Part shown: positions 58,446-64,000 of the stretch, in pieces
Numbering within the stretch: the first letter of the stretch is position 1
How the letters are laid out: each line of letters opens with the position of its first letter
Assembly (NCBI GenBank): GCA_910580235.1
Contig: CAJTVU010000008.1
Span: forward strand, 1-64,000
DNA from: an uncultured Dorea sp.
GTDB lineage: Bacteria > Bacillota > Clostridia > Lachnospirales > Lachnospiraceae
DNA: 64,000 bases
Reading direction: 5' to 3'
Made by a program: the position numbers and the translations under genes
Notes under the pieces: generated by a model
What the model was told of the DNA's origin: nothing
Database searches by the model: none
What the model saw: the letters and a program-made list of their open reading frames with translations, nothing else

Positions 58446-58529
58446 TTTATTGCTTCCGATGGTATATCCAAGTCCGAAAGAGGTCAAGCATAAGCTGATT
58501 ACTGCAATCAGACTTTCAATAGTCAACAT
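58434..58529 (-). CDS. Small hydrophobic holin-like toxin (type I TA)
   Basis: 31 aa, too short for most gene finders: ATG 58529, 6 nt after AAAGGAGGGG, to TAG 58434. Sequence begins MLTIESLIAVISLCLTSFG, continues with Gly-Tyr-Thr-Ile-Gly and ends in a polar SNKSQK tail. One membrane helix and a short charged tail are typical of the putative holin-like toxin (TxpA/Fst-like) family. A terminator stem overlaps the stop codon. The leader contains hairpins that could delay translation. A likely -10 TATAAT lies at 58654-58659 on the minus strand, giving a roughly 110-nt 5' UTR. Confidence 0.8.
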   Translation of the reverse strand: MLTIESLIAVISLCLTSFGLGYTIGSNKSQK

Positions 58530-58720
58530 TGGCATCCCCTCCTTTAGCAAGATTTCCGACAGATAAACTGTGGATTTCTATGTAAACAGAGGGGCACAGT
58601 CCCTCTGCTGAAGGACTAACCGCCTACCGTTTTTTGGTAGCACCCATGAAAAGATTATAACAATTTAAGGTTATATAATTAATCCCTAAATCTTATTATT
58701 AAAATACCAGTGAAACTTTA

Positions 58721-59744
58721 TTGTTCACTGACATTTTTTTGCAAACCTTGAGTTGGAAGATAGCAGAACTTTTTGAGGAATTTGTTACCATACTATTTGT
58801 TGACTGTATTAATAATTATGCATCTATGGAGTATATACGTAGGGGATATCTTGAGGATTTCATTAGGGAGAGCAACAGTTCATTGATAGAAGAACTTAAT
58901 GTACGCTCTTTGGAGGATTTATTGGTATCCGAGGAAGTGGCGGAGGAAAAGGATGACGGAATAGCAATCAAAAATATTGGACTGCTTATGTTTGGAGAAA
59001 GACTAGACAAATTGATTGCAGGAAGCAAGATTGAGTTGGTGCGTTTTCATGATATGGAAGCGGAGGCGTCTGATTTTACAGAGAAGACATTTTACGGTCC
59101 GATATGGAAGCAGGTAAGAGACGCGCCAGACCACATTAAGACAACTGTGGTTGAGGAAAAGGTGGTAAAGGTTGATGGAAGGGCAGAAGCAGACCGTTTT
59201 TTCAACTATCCGTATAATGCGCTGGAGGAAGCGCTTGTAAATGCGGTTTTGCACAAGAATTATAAAGAGGATGTGCCGGTAGAGATTCGGATTTATTTGG
59301 ATCAGATTCAGATTATCAATTTTCTGGAATTTTTCAAGGAAATTGATTTGTCTGAGAAGAAATCGACGGGCATATCGAAAATTTTGCGCGAACTAAAAAG
59401 AAATGGTTCGCCCATGCCAGAGTTTGAAACGGATGTGGACAGAACTTATACGATTGCTACAATAAGGATTCACGGAAGGTTTGAAACTGAGAGTACAAAC
59501 TTCGCTCAAAAAGATGAGCGAAGTTTTGGCGCAAAAAGATTATAATAAAGTAAGTATAATTGTTAGTTTTATGGAAGAACATGGAGAAATCACTCCTAGA
59601 GAAGCCGAAGCGGTTACGGGAAAGTCTGCTGCGACAGTTCGGAGATATTTTAAAATGCTTACAGGTACAGGATATATAGTGGCAGAGGGGAGTACTAACA
59701 ATATAGTTTATCGTATTACTATTAATTTGTCAGAAGATGATTAA
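58721..59744 (+). pseudogene. Decayed AlbA_2/HATPase_c_4 (Schlafen-type) gene
   Basis: The recognisable core (NIGLLMFGERLDKLIAGSKIELVRFHD, YPYNALEEALVNAVLHKNY, VEIRIYLDQIQIINF) is that of the family seen intact at 27374. The N-terminal AlbA_2 domain is missing. The segment between IINF and the family's LGEFLKE region is deleted (about 30 residues). A frameshift near 59510-59545 separates a winged-helix tail (EHGEITPREAEAVTGKSAATVRRYFKMLTGTGYIVAEG, frame starting at 59481). Three independent lesions make this a pseudogene. Confidence 0.8.
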
Positions 59745-60471
59745 AATGGTGGGCCTATGGAGAAAAGAACCTGTTGACAAATTAAAGAAGCACGGCCTTC
59801 TGTATGGTATAATTATTATATCAATTATAGGAGGTCGTTTTTTTATGATTAACCTGTCTCTGGAGACGGGTCTCTGGAATCATGGAATCTATATCAATGT
59901 AATTAAAATAGCAGTAGGGTTATTGATGATTGTGAATGTTCTAATAGGCTACATACCTCAGCCGGAGTATTTAGTTGAGCTGACTTGTGTATCAAATATG
60001 CTTGGCGGGCTGCTTTTGCTGACAGACGGAATACTTAATATCAGAAAAAAGAAGAATCTTCCTAACTCTTTTTATTTGAATGTTGCAGTAAGCATACTTA
60101 CAGTATTCATTGTCTGTATGGGAAGCTTTATTGGTGCATATAAATTTAATTTTAAAGGAGCATTTTTCTTTATGCATGTCATAAGTCCTATTGTTTTTAT
60201 GATTTGCTATATGCTTTTTGTGAATGAGCAAAGTCGTAAAATCAGGTTTGTGTTAACCGCACCGATAATGGTTATGCTGTACTTTCTATTTGACTACATA
60301 CGTTCTCGGCTTGTAGGCGAATTTGTTTACGGTTTTGTTGAGCCTGGAGAGCTTTCGTTTTTTTATGTAATAATTACAGGGCTTGTAATGTACATTTTTA
60401 TGTATTTGCTCGGTTTGAGCTTATTTGCCTTGAATCGGATTGTACATAAAAAGGCAATGGATAACGTATAA
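59737..60471 (+). CDS. Multi-pass membrane protein, Pr6Pr-like
   Basis: 244 aa if started at ATG 59737; six or seven hydrophobic segments. Not confidently named; it resembles Pr6Pr/FAR-17a-like membrane proteins (six TM, VSNMLGGLLLL near TM3). The start is unclear: AGGAGG at 59830 would suit ATG 59845, removing the first segment, and an extended -10 (TGGTATAAT) lies at 59805-59813. Genes on either side give no functional hint. Confidence 0.65.
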   Translation: MIKMVGLWRKEPVDKLKKHGLLYGIIIISIIGGRFFMINLSLETGLWNHGIYINVIKIAVGLLMIVNVLIGYIPQPEYLVELTCVSNMLGGLLLLTDGILNIRKKKNLPNSFYLNVAVSILTVFIVCMGSFIGAYKFNFKGAFFFMHVISPIVFMICYMLFVNEQSRKIRFVLTAPIMVMLYFLFDYIRSRLVGEFVYGFVEPGELSFFYVIITGLVMYIFMYLLGLSLFALNRIVHKKAMDNV

Positions 60472-60612
60472 TTGGCAGATTTTTTTAAGAGGAACATAAG
60501 ATATGGTACCAGTTTAGCCCTAAAATTTTCCAGAGCAATAAAGAAAACTGTTTTTCGTGATAAAGATATGATAAAATAAAATGAGTATAAAACCGAAAGG
60601 GAGAGAGCGGAG

Positions 60613-61641
60613 ATGGGATTTGGCGATTTTATAAAAAATCAATTTTTAGATGTCATTGAATTTGTTGATGATTCTTCTGTCAAGATACTTGTAAGCAAAT
60701 TTACAAGGCAAGGGGATGAGATTAAGCAAGGCGCTCAGCTTATTGTGAGAAATGGGCAAGCGGCTGTGTTTGTCCATAGAGGGCAGATTGCGGATGTATT
60801 CGGCCCTGGCAATTACAAACTAAATACCGAGAATCTACCATTGTTATCGGCATTGGCTGCATTCCCATATCTGCTTAATTCGCCAATAAAGTCAGATTTG
60901 TATTTTATTAACACCACACAGTTTATAAATAATCGTTGGGGGACAAAAAATCCAATACTTAAGAGAGATATGGAAATAGGAATAGTTAGGATTACTGCTT
61001 TTGGAAGCTTCGCTTTCCGTATTGCAGATCCTAAATGTTTTATGACAGAGGTATTTGGAGCAAGAAATTTAAATATGACACGCGACATTATTCAGTATTT
61101 AGTATCTTTTGTCGGAGAGGCGATAGCACAGTGCCTGGGAGAAAGTAATAAATCTGTGTTAGACCTGGCCACCAATTACCGACAGCTGTCATCGATGATC
61201 TTACCATACATAAACGAGAAGTCTCGACCGCTTGGAATCGATATCGTACAGGCCTCAATAGAAAATATTGGGCTGCCAAAAGAAGTTGAGAAGCTGATTG
61301 ACGAACAATCGGGTATTGGATTGGCAGCCAGAGATATGGATACGTTTATACAATATCAATCTGCGCGTGCTATACGAGATGCTGCACAACAGGAAGGTGG
61401 ATTGGCAGGGCTGGGCGCTGGAGCCGTAGTCGGGGCAACTGTAGCTAAGAGTATGAATGAGAGCCTGGATAAGCCTTTAAGAGGGGAAGCAGACTTCAGT
61501 CAGGATGATAATAAAGAAATCTTGCGGGCAGGCGATATTGCAGATAAAATTGCAAAATATAAGGAATTGTTAGATAATGGGGTTTTAACCCAGGAAGAGT
61601 ACGATGAAGTTAAAACATTATTACTAAAGGAGATTTCATAA
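60613..61641 (+). CDS. SPFH-domain protein with C-terminal SHOCT motif
   Basis: 342 aa. SPFH/band-7-like 'virion core/YdjI' type: an N-terminal domain (IKQGAQLIVRNGQAAVFVHRGQIADVFGPGNYKLNTENLPLL), then VRITAFGSFAFRIADPKCF and a helical region, a Gly/Ala stretch (GGLAGLGAGAVVGATVA), and a SHOCT motif at the end (KYKELLDNGVLTQEEYDEVKTLLL). RBS GGGAGAG. SHOCT segments often mediate oligomerisation. The stop overlaps the next gene by 1 nt. It may form a membrane-associated scaffold or stress-response complex. Confidence 0.85.
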   Translation: MGFGDFIKNQFLDVIEFVDDSSVKILVSKFTRQGDEIKQGAQLIVRNGQAAVFVHRGQIADVFGPGNYKLNTENLPLLSALAAFPYLLNSPIKSDLYFINTTQFINNRWGTKNPILKRDMEIGIVRITAFGSFAFRIADPKCFMTEVFGARNLNMTRDIIQYLVSFVGEAIAQCLGESNKSVLDLATNYRQLSSMILPYINEKSRPLGIDIVQASIENIGLPKEVEKLIDEQSGIGLAARDMDTFIQYQSARAIRDAAQQEGGLAGLGAGAVVGATVAKSMNESLDKPLRGEADFSQDDNKEILRAGDIADKIAKYKELLDNGVLTQEEYDEVKTLLLKEIS

Positions 61642-62369
61642 TGGATACGGTTCAGGAATTAGAGAAGTGCAAACGTTTATTAGATGATGGCGCCATTAGC
61701 GATGAAGAATTCCGAGTGATGAAACAGAAGATACTCGGGTTGAAGACAGATGCTGAAAAGGAACTTGAAAGACAAGAAGAACGGAGAAAGGCGCTTGCTG
61801 AAATCGAAAGAATGAGGGAAAAAGAAGAGCGCGCTCTTCAAGCAGAGAGAGAAAGAGAAGAAGCCAAACGGGCGCAGGAAGAAGCAGAGAGATCTCGTCT
61901 GCTTCAAGAGGAGAAGCGACGGAAAGAGGCCGAACAGCTGGCACAAATAGAGAAAGACCGGCAGATTAAATATCAGCAGGCTTTTGATGTAGAAAAAGCA
62001 AAGGAGTCGGCAAGGCTGGAGGCGGCACGCGAGTCGGAAAATAAAATACGTCAGGAAAAGTCAGAAAAGGTCCAGAATACTGCAAAGAAAGTATTTGTTG
62101 TTGTAAAAACAATTATTTTATGGATTGTGACAGTCCTCCTCCTTCTTATAAGCATTGCTTCCTTTGAATCATCCATGACTTCCGGGCTTCCATATGTATT
62201 AGCAGGGATAAATATGTTCTTGTTAGCTGTTATGGCTTGCCCATTGATTACAAAGAAAACAAAAGAGCTGCCTCAATTACAGCAATATTATAAGTATAAG
62301 AAGATTATTGTGATAGCGGTCGTTGTCTTGTTTCTTGCAATTGCAGCGTATGCAGGCAGTAAAATGTGA
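61641..62369 (+). CDS. SHOCT/coiled-coil two-TM membrane protein
   Basis: 242 aa. An N-terminal SHOCT motif (LEKCKRLLDDGAISDEEFRVMKQKIL) matches the end of the SPFH protein upstream. A long charged coiled coil follows (about 35-145, rich in E/K/R), then two or three membrane segments (about 153-172, 178-198, 218-238). ATGG at 61641 overlaps the upstream stop, so synthesis is coupled. The shared SHOCT motif suggests that the two proteins bind each other at the membrane. Confidence 0.82.
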   Translation: MDTVQELEKCKRLLDDGAISDEEFRVMKQKILGLKTDAEKELERQEERRKALAEIERMREKEERALQAEREREEAKRAQEEAERSRLLQEEKRRKEAEQLAQIEKDRQIKYQQAFDVEKAKESARLEAARESENKIRQEKSEKVQNTAKKVFVVVKTIILWIVTVLLLLISIASFESSMTSGLPYVLAGINMFLLAVMACPLITKKTKELPQLQQYYKYKKIIVIAVVVLFLAIAAYAGSKM

Positions 62370-62474
62370 AAGGAGATGCGTGCAGCTCACAAAGTAAGTT
62401 CTTCGGAGCCTGTTTTCCTTTTTTTGTAAAAGTTTGGCGCATTTTCAAAAAATAAAATTTAATGATAAAACTAG

Positions 62475-62586
62475 TTGATAAATTTTGTCGGATTTGATAT
62501 AATTTCTATGATAGTTATTTTACTCATCATAATTTATCATATCAGGGAGGGCAGGTTCTTCGGAACCTGTTTTCCCGTTTTTTACG
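62475..62586 (+). promoter_or_regulatory. Promoter followed by hairpin-terminator upstream of vsr
   Basis: TTGATA (62475-62480), 17 bp, TATAAT (62498-62503). About 45 nt into the transcript an AGGTTC-tt-cGGAACCT hairpin is followed by TTTTCCCGTTTTTT, so a short RNA or attenuated leader is expected. A similar GTTCTTCGGAGCCTGTTTTCC...TTTTTTT sequence at 62398 ends the upstream operon, making the two a direct repeat. Confidence 0.6.
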
Positions 62587-62711
62587 TAAAGAAGACGAGA
62601 AATTAGATGCAGATAGTAGTTTGTATTGCCGGATAATTGAATAATCTGCGCTATTTTGGTAGAATAAAATATACTCCGGGGCATCCGGTAATAATTGCAG
62701 GTGAATGTCTA

Positions 62712-63197
62712 ATGTCAGTAAAGAGCCCACGATTTCATGGAGAAGTAACGGAAAGAAGCCATAAGAATATGAGCAGGATACGGGGGAAGGACACGAGTAT
62801 AGAGGTCACGCTCCGTAAGGCATTATGGCGCAAAGGATATCGGTATAGGAAGAACTACAAGAAATTGCCGGGAAGGCCGGACATTGTGCTGACAAAGTAC
62901 CGGATCGCTATTTTCTGCGACAGCGAGTTTTTTCATGGCAAAGACTGGGATATACGGAAACCTAAGCTGGAAAAGGGAAGGAACCCCGACTATTGGGTCA
63001 AGAAAATAGAGTGCAATATGCAGAGAGATGAAGAAAAGGACAAAGAGCTGAACTTTATGGGATGGACGGTCATACATTTCTGGGGAAAAGACATCTTGAA
63101 GAATACAGAGGAGTGCATCCGTGTTATAGAAGAGACAATATTTGATCTGGAACTGGGAGAGATAGACTGTGATGAGGAAGTTCAGGAGGGAATATAG
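62712..63197 (+). CDS. vsr: Very short patch repair (Vsr) endonuclease
   Basis: 161 aa from ATG 62712. Vsr hallmarks: RSHKNMSRIRGKDTSIEVTLRKALWRKGYRYRKNY, then GRPDIVLTKYRIAIFCDSEFFHGKDWD (catalytic Asp and His; the metal-site Cys/His set is partly altered) and GWTVIHFWGKDI. Vsr nicks 5' of T in T-G mismatches arising from 5-methylcytosine deamination and normally accompanies a Dcm-type methylase. No C5-methylase is in this window; the only methyltransferase here (38760) is adenine type. Confidence 0.88.
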   Translation: MSVKSPRFHGEVTERSHKNMSRIRGKDTSIEVTLRKALWRKGYRYRKNYKKLPGRPDIVLTKYRIAIFCDSEFFHGKDWDIRKPKLEKGRNPDYWVKKIECNMQRDEEKDKELNFMGWTVIHFWGKDILKNTEECIRVIEETIFDLELGEIDCDEEVQEGI

Positions 63198-63521
63198 ATG
63201 GAAGATACAATAGTAGTGATAGTCCTTTTAATCTTATCAATAATCGCATTTATAATAAGCGTCCGTTCTTTCCGGGAAAAAGGCTTTCTGTTTAACAACG
63301 CGTACCTCCTGGCGTCGGAACAAGAGCGTGAGAGATTGAATAAAAAGCCGTATTATCGACAGACGGGCATTGTATTCCTTCTGATAGGCATTTTGTTCGT
63401 ATTAAATGCAGTTGAAGTATTTTTAAATACCGGATGGATATATTACATTATAGCAGTTGTTGTAATCGGTACAATTATTTATGCGATCGTTTCTGGTATA
63501 AAAATTGAAAGCCAAGACTAA
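63198..63521 (+). CDS. DUF3784 family membrane protein
   Basis: 107 aa, three membrane segments (about 4-22, 56-74, 80-100) with the intervening polar loop FREKGFLFNNAYLLASEQERERLNKKPYYRQTG that marks DUF3784. It starts immediately after the vsr stop codon. Function unknown; such proteins are scattered in Firmicutes accessory regions. Confidence 0.85.
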   Translation: MEDTIVVIVLLILSIIAFIISVRSFREKGFLFNNAYLLASEQERERLNKKPYYRQTGIVFLLIGILFVLNAVEVFLNTGWIYYIIAVVVIGTIIYAIVSGIKIESQD

Positions 63522-63567
63522 GTTCTTTCTCTCTTGTAATTTAGTGCAATAAAGTATATAATAATTT

Positions 63568-63627
63568 GGTATGTTTAAATATATGCCCTTTTCTGGGGCG
63601 GGCGGACTTAGTCCGATAAGGTATGCC
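63568..63627 (+). repeat. Structured intergenic repeat, family 1, copy D
   Basis: AAATATATGCCC-ttttct-GGGGCGGGCGGAC-tta-GTCCGATAAGGTATGCC. The CCC/GGG and GGAC/GTCC hairpins are kept, while the 5' outer arm (GGTATG) is diverged. It lies upstream of the OPT transporter gene. Confidence 0.72.
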
Positions 63628-63671
63628 TATGTGGGTATACGAATTTATAAAAAGAAGGAAGGAAAGTAAAA

Positions 63672-64000
63672 ATGAACGATAATAATGAGTTCAAACCTTA
63701 TGTTCCGGCGGAAAAGATTACGCCGGAGATTACCGTTGCATCTATTGTGATGGGCGTCATTCTGGCTGTTGTCTTCGGCGCGGCGAACGCTTACCTGGGG
63801 CTTCGCGTCGGCATGACTGTCTCTGCCTCTATTCCGGCGGCAGTTCTTGCCATGGGGGTTATCCGCGTGATTATGCAGAAGAATTCCATTTTAGAGAGCA
63901 ATATTGTCCAGACGATCGGCTCTGCTGGAGAATCTCTGGCAGCAGGCGCTATTTTCACGATGCCGGCTTTGTTTCTGTGGGCAGAGGAAGGCTTAACGGA
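63672..64000 (+). CDS. OPT-family oligopeptide transporter, N-terminal part
   Basis: The first 109 codons of a gene that runs off the window. It opens MNDNNEFKPYVPAEKITPEIT, then TVASIVMGVILAVVFGAANAYLGLRVGMTVSASIPAAVLAMG and NIVQTIGSAGESLAAGAIFTMPALFL, the signature of OPT/YSL transporters (YLGLRVGMT, ENxVQTxGSAGESxAAG). AAGGAAGGAAAG precedes ATG 63672. It imports small peptides or metal chelates. Confidence 0.9.
   Translation, partial: MNDNNEFKPYVPAEKITPEITVASIVMGVILAVVFGAANAYLGLRVGMTVSASIPAAVLAMGVIRVIMQKNSILESNIVQTIGSAGESLAAGAIFTMPALFLWAEEGLT

Noticed and set aside
1..64000. CRISPR arrays, rRNA genes, complete IS elements, transposases or integrases
   Set aside because: None seen on either strand. 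The repeated units present are palindromes or short pairs without regularly spaced repeats, and no transposase or integrase reading frame was recognised.

Overview
This 64 kb window looks like chromosome from an anaerobic gut Firmicute of the Lachnospiraceae (Clostridium cluster XIVa). The grounds are AGGAGG-type ribosome binding sites with frequent TTG and GTG starts, a typical rpsF-ssb-rpsR block and rpsL-rpsG-fusA-tuf block, DUF951, DUF5685 and DUF3810 proteins, and a protein I recognise as a close relative of the bile-acid 12alpha-hydroxysteroid dehydrogenase of Clostridium scindens, C. hylemonae and strain 48-50. The species is inference; I could not run a search.

Layout. 1-2955: end of a tRNA-Asn, then a VanR/VanS-like two-component system and a VanY-like D,D-carboxypeptidase with no resistance ligase. 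2965-7594: a MerR-type promoter with a 19-bp spacer driving a protein that fuses a MerR DNA-binding domain to an FtsX-type ABC permease, followed by its ATPase and a second FtsX permease. 7648-25164: a large catabolic island. A plus-strand operon of 13 genes carries an SDR, an RbsBAC-type ABC importer, a zinc dehydrogenase, two PF06684 proteins, an enamidase-like amidohydrolase, an isochorismatase-fold hydrolase, two RraA-fold proteins and a 2-hydroxyacid dehydrogenase. The facing minus-strand genes encode a LarA-like protein, a serine-dehydratase-alpha-like Fe-S protein, a 2-(hydroxymethyl)glutarate dehydrogenase-like protein, a FadR-type GntR regulator and a third RraA-fold aldolase. Another SDR closes the island. 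Two members resemble enzymes of Eubacterium barkeri nicotinate fermentation, but the ring hydroxylase is absent, so the substrate is unknown.

25241-34053: accessory region with an AAA/DUF4143 ATPase, a LMW phosphatase, a Schlafen-type AlbA_2 protein, a putative HhH plus nuclease-fold protein, and an ATPase/RloB pair resembling RloAB or PARIS, bounded by short direct repeats inside or beside a DUF3592 gene. The 12alpha-HSDH gene follows. 34128-36976: DUF3810 membrane metalloprotease-like protein, a free-standing PrdA N-terminal domain, and a Ca/Na antiporter. 37277-41003: an AT-rich three-gene module (SLATT-type 2-TM protein, GlnD/DUF294-like nucleotidyltransferase, and a 2H-phosphoesterase fused to an adenine DNA methyltransferase). 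I consider this the best candidate for an undescribed defence system. 41144-46766: DnaJ/DUF5685/zinc-ribbon operon, cysteine desulfidase-like protein, sortase B, DUF951, rpsF-ssb-rpsR. 46864-53266: a carbohydrate ABC importer lacking its ATPase, an acetyltransferase, an AraC regulator, a CBM9-like protein and an HD protein. 53322-58116: the str operon. 58117-63521: a decayed island with a type I toxin-antitoxin locus, a broken Schlafen-like gene, SPFH/SHOCT proteins, a solitary Vsr nuclease and DUF3784. An OPT transporter runs off the end.

Two families of structured intergenic repeats are scattered through the window. The first (five copies at about 22.6, 35.9, 50.8, 53.4 and 63.6 kb) always lies between co-directional genes, and one copy forms the leader of rpsL. 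The second is a palindrome beginning AATCTGGGACGGGG.
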